A DNA stretch of 64,000 bases from an uncultured bacterium (GCA_905214795.1 CAJMNM010000004.1:77861-141860); one strand, 5' to 3'. Shown: positions 17,805 to 27,194, counted from the first letter of the stretch. The notes: a model not told the origin generated them from the sequence alone. Made by a program: numbers and translations.

Positions 17805-18953
17805 TCAGAATATAATCTGTAAACGAGTCTGGAATGCATTGACTTTCTGATCTTCCTGCTCATAACGATTAGTCGCTTTCGTATAAGAATATCTGAAACG
17901 CCATATCATATACTTGTTAATGTAATAGTTAACGGTAAATGACACATCATTCAACTTTCCGCCAAGGATATTTGCTTTGGAATCACACATATCCGTGTAG
18001 TTATATCCTAATACACATTCCAATGAACCTGGTCCGGGAGTCTCAATTCCGCAATCGGAATGTGAATGCTTATAACTTCCGCCTATCACCATGGCCCGCA
18101 GCAAACCATACGCGCCGCTCGCATTATAGTTATCAAATCCCTTCTTTCTGTTCGCATACAGATAGTAATACTGGGATTCCAAAGCAATCGGGCCAACGCC
18201 AACCAATATTTCGGGTGTAAACTTCAATATATAATTCGCATCGCTGACCACAGCATTCAACGCACGTACCTCATTAATGCGTGTCGGGAAATTGGCCCCA
18301 AGCACAAAACTTGAATGATTAAGCTTCTCATCGCTGTTATAACGCGGAGACTCATAAGCTCCTGAAATACCGGCCTGGAACAACAAGCCTTCTGCACGAA
18401 GAGGACGATATACCAAACGGCTCATCGCACCATATCCCATCTTTCCGCCCATGCTTGACGCTTTCTTTTTAAGCGCTTCATTCTCGGCATGAACACTGGC
18501 TGTACCAAAGAAAGCATCCTTGTCGAAGATATACATCGCACCAATCAGACGGGAATTGAAGAAAGCTTCATTACTTGCAGGTTCTTCCATCGTAATCTTC
18601 ATAGATGAACTGGTTGAACTTTGCAAACCGAACTGATGAACAAAATTACCTACGCGTAACAACGAGTGTGAAGTCATCTGACGTTCTACAAAAATATCTT
18701 TCAGACTAACCTTACCGTAAGCATAGCCCACATCCACCTTGGCCTTATATTTGCCGTAAGAGGCTTTCACACCGACTCTCACATCGGGTATTGCCACACC
18801 ATTTACAAAATTATCACTCTTGCTTTGAAACATACCGCCGTCCATCAGGATGCGACCTGTAGGATTAACCTTCAGTTTATTTTCCTCCTGTGCGAAGCCG
18901 GACACTGCTGTACACATCAGAACAGACAGCCCAATAATATTCAATGTTTTCAT
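17805..18953 (-). CDS. Outer-membrane porin (OprO/OprP-like)
   Basis: The 382-residue protein has a signal peptide (MKTLNIIGLSVLMCTAVSGFAQ), alternating beta strands throughout, a GNFVHQFGLQSSTSS segment like those after the first strands of phosphate-selective porins, and a C-terminal strand ending in IIF. The family forms 16-stranded trimers that pass phosphate or polyphosphate in Pseudomonas; the ion here is inferred. It is 35 bp downstream of an acid phosphatase gene, which supports a role in phosphate-ester use. Confidence 0.8.
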   Translation of the reverse strand: MKTLNIIGLSVLMCTAVSGFAQEENKLKVNPTGRILMDGGMFQSKSDNFVNGVAIPDVRVGVKASYGKYKAKVDVGYAYGKVSLKDIFVERQMTSHSLLRVGNFVHQFGLQSSTSSSMKITMEEPASNEAFFNSRLIGAMYIFDKDAFFGTASVHAENEALKKKASSMGGKMGYGAMSRLVYRPLRAEGLLFQAGISGAYESPRYNSDEKLNHSSFVLGANFPTRINEVRALNAVVSDANYILKFTPEILVGVGPIALESQYYYLYANRKKGFDNYNASGAYGLLRAMVIGGSYKHSHSDCGIETPGPGSLECVLGYNYTDMCDSKANILGGKLNDVSFTVNYYINKYMIWRFRYSYTKATNRYEQEDQKVNAFQTRLQIIF

Positions 18954-18988
18954 GATCTTCGATTTTTTTGTTAAGGTTTAATTCTAAT

Positions 18989-19765
18989 TTATTTTCTTTC
19001 GCTAGGTTTTACGGCTCCGGCTTTCTGAAGCTTTGCAAATTCTGCCTTCGCTTTTTGAAGCTGTTTCATGAAAGCATCGTTCGCATGCAGACGTGCAACA
19101 ACCGCGCTGGCTACAATCCGTGCCGCATCTACGTCACTCTGGAAATGGTATCCGCAAATCACACGGCTCTGCCCCATCTCAAATCCTCGTTTAAGAATCT
19201 CATTCTGACGGTCGGGATTAATTTCTGCCAAAACCAGTGCTGTAGCCCAACCGATAGAAGTATGGCCGGAAGGATAAGAACCATTGGTAGAAAGTTCCTG
19301 CTGCTGCTCGGGATTACAAGTCATTTCATTAAAGAAGCTGAATGGACGTACACGCATATAGTATTCTTTGGCATGACGTGTTGCCAAATCACCGGCATCC
19401 TCACGCATATTGATAACCAGTTTATGAATCTCGGGTGTCTTTTCCTTACTGATTTCAATACCGAAGGCCTCGGAGAAAGCAAAAGGTACACCATCGCCCT
19501 CTACCCGCGCATCCTGAACAGCCTGATCACCTCTTGGCGTATCTCTCTGAAGCTTGCCCCAATCATAACGTGCCTTATCATACAAGAACAAAATGCTTCC
19601 GGCTTCAGGTGGAGGAGGCAATAACTCCAGACTGTTGGCAACTTCTGAAATTTCCAGATAATACAAATCAGGTTTTGTTCTATGATCTTTTATCTTTTGT
19701 TCCTGTGCAAAAAGACTAAAAGAAACTGCGCAACACAATGACAATAAAAAGAATCTTGTTTTCAT
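18989..19765 (-). CDS. Class A non-specific acid phosphatase (PhoN-type)
   Basis: This 258-residue secreted phosphatase has a signal peptide (LLSLCCAVSFSLFAQ) and the PAP2/class A signature: KEYYMRVRPF (Lys-x6-Arg-Pro), GSYPSGHTS (nucleophile-assisting His) and the late SRVICGYHFQSDVDAAR (Ser-Arg, His, Asp). The family releases phosphate from nucleotides and sugar phosphates in the periplasm. It forms an operon with the porin downstream and is preceded by the terminator of the propeller regulator gene. Confidence 0.93.
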   Translation of the reverse strand: MKTRFFLLSLCCAVSFSLFAQEQKIKDHRTKPDLYYLEISEVANSLELLPPPPEAGSILFLYDKARYDWGKLQRDTPRGDQAVQDARVEGDGVPFAFSEAFGIEISKEKTPEIHKLVINMREDAGDLATRHAKEYYMRVRPFSFFNEMTCNPEQQQELSTNGSYPSGHTSIGWATALVLAEINPDRQNEILKRGFEMGQSRVICGYHFQSDVDAARIVASAVVARLHANDAFMKQLQKAKAEFAKLQKAGAVKPSERK

Positions 19766-19879
19766 GATAATAGGATTTTTAATGATGAATAATTAATTTT
19801 ATCTGTTGTTTTCCGAAAAACGTTCTCGCCTGATGTTTCGTGAATGGGTTATCAAGCCCATCTGTCGTTCTGACGAGAG

Positions 19880-19887
19880 CAAAATTA
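19880..19887 (-). promoter_or_regulatory. Candidate -7 box of the acid phosphatase/porin operon
   Basis: The minus strand reads TAATTTTG, matching TAnnTTTG, 115 bp upstream of the acid phosphatase start and just after the terminator of the upstream gene. The -33 element is not clear. Confidence 0.35.
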
Positions 19888-19969
19888 GTCGGTGCGTACA
19901 TCCGATTCATACCTTTTCAATCCTATTTTATCCTGATATAATCCTTATTTATCCTCTCTCAAAAAGGAT

Positions 19970-20013
19970 AAAAAAAGTATTGGGAAAGCAGATAAATTCT
20001 GCTTTCCCAACAC
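19970..20013 (-). terminator. Rho-independent terminator of propeller regulator
   Basis: On the minus strand GTGTTGGGAAAGCAGA pairs with TCTGCTTTCCCAATAC, a 16-bp stem with one G-U pair and a 5-nt loop, followed by seven T residues. It ends the regulator transcript 18 bp after the stop and separates it from the acid phosphatase operon. Confidence 0.9.
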
Positions 20014-20031
20014 CAATAAAAACACGCTTAA

Positions 20032-22437
20032 TTACACTGATTTCCGCTTCGGACAAATGCGCTCATAAAGCAACCTGATAATCGGACAATCAATATGTCC
20101 GTCAGGATAAAGCTGCTCTATTTCTTTCCTTACATTATATTTATGGCGAGTCACCGTGGGCTGGTCTACGTCCAACACCCTGGAAATAATATTAGCGTCT
20201 ATATCCTCAATAAGTAATAATATCGTAATAAAATAGCGCTCTTTTCCCCGCCTTTTCATAAAAGACAACTTGCACAGGCCGGCATATTTATCCGCAAACT
20301 CCAGACAACATTGTTTCAAATCCTGGCGCATTTCATCTTCACCGTCTATCCGCCGATGTCCAAGCATATCAAAAAAAGCTTTCACTTTTTTCTCCAGGAA
20401 CTGGATATTATGCTCTATTTCATCCATGTCAACAGGCGCCGGTTCTATCCTTTTTTCATCCGGAATTATCCTTTTTTCCTCCTTTACAGAAGGCACAGGC
20501 TCCTTTTTACGGGTTTTACGGGAAATCAAAAATATCACAATAAACATTGCAACAACCAGTCCTATCCATACCTCTTTATACGAACGCTGCTTCTCTCCTA
20601 TATCTATGGCATACAATTTAGAACCGCCGTCAAAAAGGAACAGGCCGGACTCACACCCTAAAACAGCTTTCTTACCGTTCACAGCGACACAATGTTTCTT
20701 AAAGGCCAGGTCACAAAACAGTGGTACAAGCTCCTTATTGTCATCCCAGGGCTTAAAATTCAATCCATAATAATATAAAATAAAAAAGCCTTCATCGGGA
20801 TTCTTCTCCTGAACGCCCACAATAGACTTCACATGCTTGACAGGCAACAGGTTTCCGTCACGTCCGACCAGTCCCAAAGATGTATTCAGATAAACACGGT
20901 CGCCATTAGCAATCATACCATAGGTCGTTTCATATTTAGCCAAATCATTTACCATTTTGAAAGGCACGGAAGTATTGACGGGCCTTTTATATAATCCTTT
21001 ATTCAAAGTCACAGTCCAAACGCTCTCATCGGCCTCGCACAGTCCTGTGACATAAACATCCACCGTATCTCTATACCCGTTGGCCGCAATCAGCGGTACA
21101 GGCACAACCTTACGTTCCGACTCCGGCTCCACCACTCCAAGATATTTTCTTGTTCCGACATATACCTTACGTTCATCCGACGCATAATATAAAGCAGTTA
21201 TATTGTTCTGCTCTTCTCTTTCTACAAAATTCAGAATGAGTTCGGCTTTATTATCTTTTATTCTATAAAGCTTGTTTCGTGTAGCGAGATAAAACGTATG
21301 CTGGTCTGCCTCAACAAACTTTATGATGTCGTGCCCTTCAATATCAAGTCCACGAATATATCCAAGTGCCTGAGATGTAAAATCCGGATGATTATAGACA
21401 AAACGGTAAAGATGCATTCTAAGATCATCCGTAATAAAATAAATGGAATCACCGGTCAGTTTGTCGCTCACAGCCACCACATCATGTTCTGCTCCTCCCG
21501 TATTCTGACGAAGTGCAAATGAGAACAAGGTTTCGTTACATGCCAGATACAAAAAATCTTCTCCAATAAATCCTGCCTGCTTGGCATTCATGCTGATACC
21601 ACCGGGCAAGTCATGTCTCATAGTCTGCCCTTCCTTCTTGTAAATCAAAGCATCTGAGGTTACAAACCATTCGCTGTCATCCGGACTGTGGGCATATAAA
21701 TGGAAACGGCCGTCATGCATCCTTATTATCTCGTTTTTCTCCGGCACCACCTTTACCACTGCATCCTCCAGAAGCGCATAAAGCGTATCCTGACAAAAAA
21801 CAATATTTGTAACTACAGAACTGATAAGCGGTTTCTTTAAATCATTAAACGGCTCCTTCCACACAAACAATCCCTTCTCACTGGCTACATACAGTGTCCC
21901 GTCTCGCATAATGACCTTATTAATACCACACCTGCCACGACTACCTCCCAAAACAATCTGAGTCAATTCACAACAGGTATCCGCACGGTTCATATCCAAT
22001 TTATACAAACCATTGCTCGTTCCCGCAAATACAATATGCCTTACGGTATCTTCTGTCAAACTGTACACTGAATAATTCAGATTCTTTCCCTTAATTCTAT
22101 AAGAACCGGTACTCATTGTCTTTCTTGAAAGAATCTTCAGGCCACCGTCTCTTGTCGCTACAAACAAGGAATCTTCATTATATTCCAATATATCATAAAT
22201 CCTGCGGTTGCTGTTTATGGAAAAGACCCGGCTTTCATTACCTGCCCTCTCTATAATACATCCATCTTCCTGCCCGATATACAGTTTCTCCTTATCTGAA
22301 CGTGACTGACTGACACATGTTACCGGAGCATCATAAGAACATGAACGGCAAGACAATTTGGCCACCTGCTCATCCGAGAAGTCATCACATGCCGCCAATA
22401 TCAATAAAAACAAAATGATGTGTAAGGGCTTCTTCAT
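20032..22437 (-). CDS. One-component membrane regulator: periplasmic propeller, TM, cytoplasmic HTH
   Basis: The 801-residue protein starts with a signal peptide ending in a lipobox-like LILAAC-DDF (start at 22437; the frame opens 42 nt earlier without signal features). Residues ~30-610 contain repeated beta motifs (LYIGQEDGCII, LFVATRDGGLKIL, IVFAGTSNGLYKL, LYVASEKGLFVW, VYVGTRKYLGVV) typical of two-component-regulator propellers. One TM (EVWIGLVVAMFIVIFLISRK, about 620-640) is followed by a basic/acidic linker, a helical region and an HTH-like end (NIISRVLDVDQPTVTRHKY). There is no kinase, receiver or AraC domain, so signal and DNA binding seem to lie in one chain. It may control the adjacent acid phosphatase/porin pair. 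Confidence 0.75.
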   Translation of the reverse strand: MKKPLHIILFLLILAACDDFSDEQVAKLSCRSCSYDAPVTCVSQSRSDKEKLYIGQEDGCIIERAGNESRVFSINSNRRIYDILEYNEDSLFVATRDGGLKILSRKTMSTGSYRIKGKNLNYSVYSLTEDTVRHIVFAGTSNGLYKLDMNRADTCCELTQIVLGGSRGRCGINKVIMRDGTLYVASEKGLFVWKEPFNDLKKPLISSVVTNIVFCQDTLYALLEDAVVKVVPEKNEIIRMHDGRFHLYAHSPDDSEWFVTSDALIYKKEGQTMRHDLPGGISMNAKQAGFIGEDFLYLACNETLFSFALRQNTGGAEHDVVAVSDKLTGDSIYFITDDLRMHLYRFVYNHPDFTSQALGYIRGLDIEGHDIIKFVEADQHTFYLATRNKLYRIKDNKAELILNFVEREEQNNITALYYASDERKVYVGTRKYLGVVEPESERKVVPVPLIAANGYRDTVDVYVTGLCEADESVWTVTLNKGLYKRPVNTSVPFKMVNDLAKYETTYGMIANGDRVYLNTSLGLVGRDGNLLPVKHVKSIVGVQEKNPDEGFFILYYYGLNFKPWDDNKELVPLFCDLAFKKHCVAVNGKKAVLGCESGLFLFDGGSKLYAIDIGEKQRSYKEVWIGLVVAMFIVIFLISRKTRKKEPVPSVKEEKRIIPDEKRIEPAPVDMDEIEHNIQFLEKKVKAFFDMLGHRRIDGEDEMRQDLKQCCLEFADKYAGLCKLSFMKRRGKERYFITILLLIEDIDANIISRVLDVDQPTVTRHKYNVRKEIEQLYPDGHIDCPIIRLLYERICPKRKSV

Positions 22438-22672
22438 GCATAAGATTAAAAATAGTTCGACAAAGGATTGGCTGCTCACATCACAACTTTTGCAACCTAT
22501 TACACAAAGTTATCAAACTTAAGCTACACACCAAATCTTATGCACCTTTTCTTTAGCATAAATCAGCATATTACAGTCTTTTTCGTCATATCAGGTTCTT
22601 TTTATCCCTTCTGTCAACCTTTCACAGTCAAGAACTGACAATCAGAACAGAGATATGCCAACAGTCAAAAGT

Positions 22673-23710
22673 CTATAATTCGCCCTTTTCATTAGCACGC
22701 ACCATTTCACGTGCACGCTCCAATATACTGAACAATTCGTCTACTGTTTCCGCACGCAACATGGCAATACGTGTATCCCTAAAGTTCGGAATCCCTTTAA
22801 ACACCGGTGAAGCAGCCAGATGACGGCGGCTATGCAATATACCACGATACTCGTCGATACGACGCACACTTGTCAGCACCTGCTCTTTTAATACATCTAT
22901 CTTCCAGTCTGTACTCATCACCGGATAATCACTTTCTATCACAGTATGCGCCTTATCCAAATCAGCCCCGGGTTGCAGATAATCGGTAATCTCTTTAAAT
23001 ATCCACGGACGGCCAAAAGTAGCACGACCAACCATCACTGCATCTACTCCATAACGTTCAAAACATTCGCGGGCCCGTTCCGGTGACGTAATATCACCGT
23101 TACCTATAATAGGAATATGCATGCGCGGATTATTCTTCACCTCCCCAATCAAAGTCCAATCCGCCTCTCCAGTATACATCTGAGCCCGCGTACGACCATG
23201 AATTGTCAAGGCCTGTATACCGCAATCCTGCAACTGCTCTGCCAGACTGACAATAATCTTATGTTCGGCATCCCAACCCAAGCGGGTTTTTACTGTAACC
23301 GGCACATCGACAGCCTTCACTACCGCCCGCGTAATCTCCAACATCTTTTCCGGATTCTGAAGCATACCTGCACCGGCTCCCTTTCCGGCTACCCGTTTCA
23401 CCGGACAACCGAAGTTCAAATCCAATACATCGGGATGAGCCTGCTCCACTACAATCTGTGCAGCCTCTACAACCGGTTCTACCTCCTTACCATAAATCTG
23501 TATGGCTACGGGACGTTCGTCATCACAAACTTTCAACTTTTCCAGACTGCGGTTAACACGCCGCACCAAAGCATCGGCAGCCACAAATTCAGAATACACC
23601 ATTGCAGCACCAAACTTCTTGCAAAGTAAACGGAAACCGATATCGGTCACATCCTCCATCGGCGCAAGAAAGACCGGATAAGGTCCAAACTCAAGATTAC
23701 CTATTTTCAT
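22673..23710 (-). CDS. dusB: tRNA-dihydrouridine synthase B
   Basis: This FMN-dependent enzyme reduces uridines in the tRNA D-loop. The 345-residue protein has the start motif VFLAPMEDVTDIGFRLLCKKFGA, the catalytic-Cys segment LDLNFGCPVKRVAGKGAGAGML, and later VKTRLGW, TIHGRTRAQMYTGEADW and IIGNGDI, all characteristic of the DusB branch. It is a single gene between the propeller regulator and tRNA-Leu. A -7-like TAATTTTG (minus strand, 23722-23715) sits directly before the ATG, so a leaderless transcript is possible. Confidence 0.95.
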   Translation of the reverse strand: MKIGNLEFGPYPVFLAPMEDVTDIGFRLLCKKFGAAMVYSEFVAADALVRRVNRSLEKLKVCDDERPVAIQIYGKEVEPVVEAAQIVVEQAHPDVLDLNFGCPVKRVAGKGAGAGMLQNPEKMLEITRAVVKAVDVPVTVKTRLGWDAEHKIIVSLAEQLQDCGIQALTIHGRTRAQMYTGEADWTLIGEVKNNPRMHIPIIGNGDITSPERARECFERYGVDAVMVGRATFGRPWIFKEITDYLQPGADLDKAHTVIESDYPVMSTDWKIDVLKEQVLTSVRRIDEYRGILHSRRHLAASPVFKGIPNFRDTRIAMLRAETVDELFSILERAREMVRANEKGEL

Positions 23711-23947
23711 GCCGCAAAATTACGAAAAAAACAAAGGACAACAAGCAAACCTACATTGGAATAACCACCACAAACATCATTTCATTCCATTTTAATGCCA
23801 TCTCATAGCCGTTTCTGCTCCTCTTTTCTTTATTCCAACCCCTAATAATTATATTATAAGATTTAAAAGCAAACAATTGTTTAGTACTTATTATCAACAA
23901 ATTAAGAGGAAGACATTAAAATAAAGCTAAAAATTATCGTCATATTC

Positions 23948-23978
23948 TTTGCTATTTCAAAAATAATATATAACTTTG
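23948..23978 (+). promoter_or_regulatory. Promoter of tRNA-Leu
   Basis: TTTG (23948-23951), 19 bp, TAACTTTG (23971-23978) gives a full Bacteroidetes promoter 27 bp before the tRNA 5' end. Confidence 0.8.
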
Positions 23979-24005
23979 CAACCGCAATCCAAAAGATATG
24001 CAGTA

Positions 24006-24087
24006 GCCCAGATGGCGGAATAGGTAGACGCGCTGGTCTCAAACACCAGTGGGGAAACCCATCCCGGTTCGATCCCGGGTCTGGGTA
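24006..24087 (+). tRNA. tRNA-Leu (anticodon CAA)
   Basis: The acceptor stem GCCCAGA pairs with TCTGGGT (24080-24086). The anticodon arm is CTGGT-CTCAAAC-ACCAG with anticodon CAA, there is a long class II variable arm (GGGGAAACCC region), and the T arm is CCCGG-TTCGATC-CCGGG. The discriminator is A at 24087 and CCA is not encoded. The gene is the boundary of a possible insertion (see the 76-bp direct repeat). Confidence 0.97.
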
Positions 24088-24156
24088 CAGGAAAGAGAGC
24101 TAAGTATTTGACAAATAAATACTTAGCTTTTTCTTTTACCAAGACTTTCCCCACAT
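24081..24156 (+). repeat. Direct repeat copy A (tRNA-Leu end, terminator, TTTCCCCACAT)
   Basis: This 76-bp segment matches 27119-27194 at 52 of 76 positions without gaps by my hand count. The ends are identical: CTGGGTACAG at the left and TTTCCCCACAT at the right, 65 bp apart in both copies. In this copy the first bases are the last part of the tRNA acceptor stem. Confidence 0.7.
24098..24136 (+). terminator. Terminator of tRNA-Leu
   Basis: AGCTAAGTATTT (24098-24109) pairs with AAATACTTAGCT (24117-24128), a 12-bp perfect stem with a 7-nt loop, followed by TTTTCTTTT. On the other strand the tail is less T-rich. Confidence 0.85.
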
Positions 24157-24260
24157 TTTCCCCACGAGTGGGGTTAACGGGGATCAACGTAAAAATCTGA
24201 GGGATTCAAGTTCAGGCATAATTTTTAGTCAGTCTGAAGAGAAAGAAAGCTCTATTGACT

Positions 24261-26618
24261 TCATCGCATGTTCTCCGATTGAGTACAAATATATTTCACT
24301 GCCTCTTCCAGCATAGCATCCTTTCCTTGCCGGATGACTTCCGGATCGGGATAGACGTATTGATCTATCTTCACCCCACCGGGATAAGTACATACCCCGT
24401 TCGGCCAATAGACACCTTGACCAGTAATTCGGGTTGCAACTCCTGATACGAAAGGTACGTACAAGACACGCCCTAAAGTTCCACACGTAGGCTCGCCTAT
24501 AACGTATCCTTTGGGGGCATTACCTATCATTGTAGCCACATGTTCCGCTGCACTCATGGCCAACCCGTTGACCAACACCACAGTTTTACCTTTATAATAA
24601 TCCGGATTTTCTGTCCCAAACAGTTCCACATTGGGATTTTTTCGGAAAATACCCGGTTGCCAATAGTCGGCATAGGTGTAGTAGAACAAAGCCTTAGGGT
24701 GAGGATATAGGAAGGAAGCAATGGTGTTCGAGCAAGTCCACTCCTTGGGGTATCCCCTCATGTCGAAGATGATGCCTTTATAATCTTTCATCCCTTCCAT
24801 TTGTATCCGAAGTTCTTCCGAATTCAACTGAGTGACATCAAGATACAAAATGCTATTCGCCAACACTCGGAACGGCTCATGGACCGACGGTTCCGGTTCC
24901 TTTCTCTTTTCCCAATAACGTTCATAAACATTGCGGATGGTCACGTCCATGCGTTCACCTCCCCGGTCTATTGTATAGACCACGGAATCTCCATCGAAAC
25001 TGGTATAATATATGGCATATTGGTCGGCGGAGCCGTCTCCAAGATTGTTGTAAATGCGCTTTTCTTTTCTGATTTCCGCAATAGGCTTATGGTTGACGGC
25101 CACAATCACATCCCCCTTTTGCAATTCGCAACTGTCCACAGGCAAGAAAAAGAAATCCGTAATGATGAATTGGTCATCTTTGAGAACTCCATCCAATGGC
25201 AACCATGTAGATTCCATCATAGCATCGGCAGCCCTATTTTTCTCGCAACCATAAAAATCACTGTGCGTATCCCTTAATTCGCAGGAAATCCTGACGCAGG
25301 CCTCCTCGAACGTTTTCCTGTCACGTGCTGCGACGAAAAGGCGGATGTAATCCGGCAGAATCCGTTCCCATTTTTCTTCCATCTGATACATGTAAGGATG
25401 AAAATAGTACATCATGTTCCAAAAGCGGAATAGCCCTAACATGCGGTAACCGTCATCAGACGGGGGGATGCTGTCGTAACAAGTTTCATTATAAAAATAG
25501 GTCAACCGCATAGAATCTTGCATGTACCCCAAACAATAACAAGGCACTCTGCTGACCCCCTTCTGCAAATCCACTAAACACCGATAAAGCCTTTTCTCCT
25601 TTTTGTATGACTTTATCCAATTGAAATGCACTTGCGCCACAATGGAATCCGCCATTGGTGTGAAATGTTCCCTCTTGCCACATTCCGGCAACCACCGCAT
25701 CAACTCTTTCACAAACTCCTTGTCGCTTTTTGCGGACAATGCGGAAGGAAGCATCCGAAACAATTGGTAATTCCAGTCATATTCTCCGGCACGAGCTGCC
25801 GGGTGGCGATATTTATACAAGCCCCACACTTTGCAAATCATGGCCAGACGACCAACTTCCACATCCGTCAAAGGCCGGTCGGGAAAGGTGAATTTAGAAG
25901 ACGTATCAAACTCGTGGTCCGCATTGGCAAGAGGAATGGGACAACATTCGTCTATCGGCTTGCCGTCTAATAATACATTGATGTTTTTCAAGCATGTCGA
26001 GCTTTTTTGATTGCCTTGGACAGTAATGCAAAACATCAATGACCATTTGTCCATTGATTTGACAAATGGTTGTGTAATGCTGATTTGCTGCCATTCGGAA
26101 GACGGGCCGACATGGACCGGTTTATCCGTACTCTTCTGTCTTAAAAGGAAATATGCTGTATGTCCATTCCCTACCAATGCATCTGCACGGAAAGTGATGG
26201 AGTCACAATCTATGCCGAATGGATTGTCAATGAAATGCAAATAGCGGGTTGAACTTATCAACGAATCTGTTTGGACTATCTTTAAGATACTTTCATTTCC
26301 TTCGTTGAGCAATTGAACTTTCATAGAGCCACTTGAATAATGTTCCCACCAAGGCAAATCATTTATACTATAAAAATCATTTCTGTATTTATCTGTACGA
26401 ATAGAGTCCGGAAGCACCTGAAATTCAGAAAACAAATTCCTATACTCCGTACGCAACAACTTTTGGGCAAAAAATGGCTGTAGAAAAAACATAAAGCCTA
26501 AAAGGCTAACGACAAGCGGTATAGCATTCATAATCACATTTTTATCCCATGAATCAAGTAATTGAATTTCAATATCAACATTCCCATCAATAGGCTCCTT
26601 CCCTAACAAATATTTCAC
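24261..26618 (-). CDS. S41-family (C-terminal processing type) peptidase
   Basis: The 785-residue protein ends in an S41 catalytic domain: a PDZ-like segment (VDSCELQKGDVIVAVNHKPI), then VVLVNGLAMSAAEHVATMIGNAP (Ser nucleophile in LAMSAAEH) and GYVIGEPTCGTLGRV. The N-terminal half has no domain I recognise. A hydrophobic segment (MNAIPLVVSLLGFMFFLQPFFAQ) begins 29 residues in, so the ATG at 26531 could be the true start of a signal peptide; with the longer start this would be a membrane anchor. The protein probably acts in the periplasm. It is the only gene between the two copies of the tRNA-end repeat. Confidence 0.8.
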   Translation of the reverse strand: MKYLLGKEPIDGNVDIEIQLLDSWDKNVIMNAIPLVVSLLGFMFFLQPFFAQKLLRTEYRNLFSEFQVLPDSIRTDKYRNDFYSINDLPWWEHYSSGSMKVQLLNEGNESILKIVQTDSLISSTRYLHFIDNPFGIDCDSITFRADALVGNGHTAYFLLRQKSTDKPVHVGPSSEWQQISITQPFVKSMDKWSLMFCITVQGNQKSSTCLKNINVLLDGKPIDECCPIPLANADHEFDTSSKFTFPDRPLTDVEVGRLAMICKVWGLYKYRHPAARAGEYDWNYQLFRMLPSALSAKSDKEFVKELMRWLPECGKREHFTPMADSIVAQVHFNWIKSYKKEKRLYRCLVDLQKGVSRVPCYCLGYMQDSMRLTYFYNETCYDSIPPSDDGYRMLGLFRFWNMMYYFHPYMYQMEEKWERILPDYIRLFVAARDRKTFEEACVRISCELRDTHSDFYGCEKNRAADAMMESTWLPLDGVLKDDQFIITDFFFLPVDSCELQKGDVIVAVNHKPIAEIRKEKRIYNNLGDGSADQYAIYYTSFDGDSVVYTIDRGGERMDVTIRNVYERYWEKRKEPEPSVHEPFRVLANSILYLDVTQLNSEELRIQMEGMKDYKGIIFDMRGYPKEWTCSNTIASFLYPHPKALFYYTYADYWQPGIFRKNPNVELFGTENPDYYKGKTVVLVNGLAMSAAEHVATMIGNAPKGYVIGEPTCGTLGRVLYVPFVSGVATRITGQGVYWPNGVCTYPGGVKIDQYVYPDPEVIRQGKDAMLEEAVKYICTQSENMR

Positions 26619-27118
26619 AATTATCTCTCACAACGCATTTAAAGGACCTTAATCGAAAGGAATCGGCATTCCAAACAACAAGCAGTTTTTATCCGAGCAA
26701 GCACATAGTTAATAATTACCCTTAAACAGGTAGTCAAGGAACAATCCTGTAACTTACCGCATCGAACAGTCATGGCTTGACGGTCGATTTTTTCCAAAAT
26801 TAAATTCGTTGGCACCACCATCAATCAATTGTTCTCCATTAAAAATGCAAAACACCATCCAGTGCCCAATAAACCATTCCGAAAAATACATATTTGTTGC
26901 AAAGGATATGCTTTCATAGATTGAATGATTTTGTGATAACACAAATATAGCATTTGTTTCCAATTTGTTCCCATTCATCCCAGATTTATTTCAATCCAAT
27001 TAAATTGAATTAACTTTTCAATATTGTGTAATTTATTAATAATCAGCAAATTTATCTTAATTCTCTTCGTTTACTATTCAAGCTGATTGTTCCCGATTAA
27101 ATTATTTCAAATGTGGGA
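26619..27118. other. Gene-free stretch downstream of tRNA insertion segment
   Basis: I see no gene, RNA or promoter with support here. It is AT-rich and ends at the second copy of the tRNA-tail repeat. Confidence 0.5.
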
Positions 27119-27194
27119 CTGGGTACAGAAAGGAATACTAAGTAATAAATTATCCACTACTTAGTATTTTTGTTTGTTTAAATTTTCCCCACAT
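27119..27194 (+). repeat. Direct repeat copy B of tRNA-Leu end
   Basis: CTGGGTACAG (27119-27128) and TTTCCCCACAT (27184-27194) are identical to copy A at 24081-24156. The inner hairpin is kept as AATACTAAGTA/TACTTAGTATT plus a T run although the sequence has changed, so the pairing is preserved better than the bases. No tRNA body precedes it. Confidence 0.7.

Larger units (their letters stand above)
24081..27194. mobile_element. Possible decayed insertion at tRNA-Leu carrying an S41 peptidase gene
   Basis: A 3.04-kb offset separates two copies of the tRNA 3' end plus terminator, the layout left by site-specific integration into a tRNA gene, known for NBU1-type elements at tRNA-Leu in Bacteroides. 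There is no integrase, mobilisation or replication gene in it, so at most it is a remnant. A simple old duplication of the tRNA tail is the alternative. Confidence 0.35.

Noticed and set aside
23957..24187. Minus-strand ORF of 76 codons across tRNA-Leu
   Set aside because: It is the antisense translation of the tRNA and its terminator (VPRPGIEPGW is a well-known artefact of tRNA antisense reading).
27119..27194. Second copy of the tRNA tail read as a second tRNA gene
   Set aside because: No acceptor 5' half, anticodon arm or T arm precedes it; only the last bases and the terminator are repeated.
24261..27194. Active integrative element
   Set aside because: No integrase, relaxase or replication gene is present; only a remnant can be proposed.
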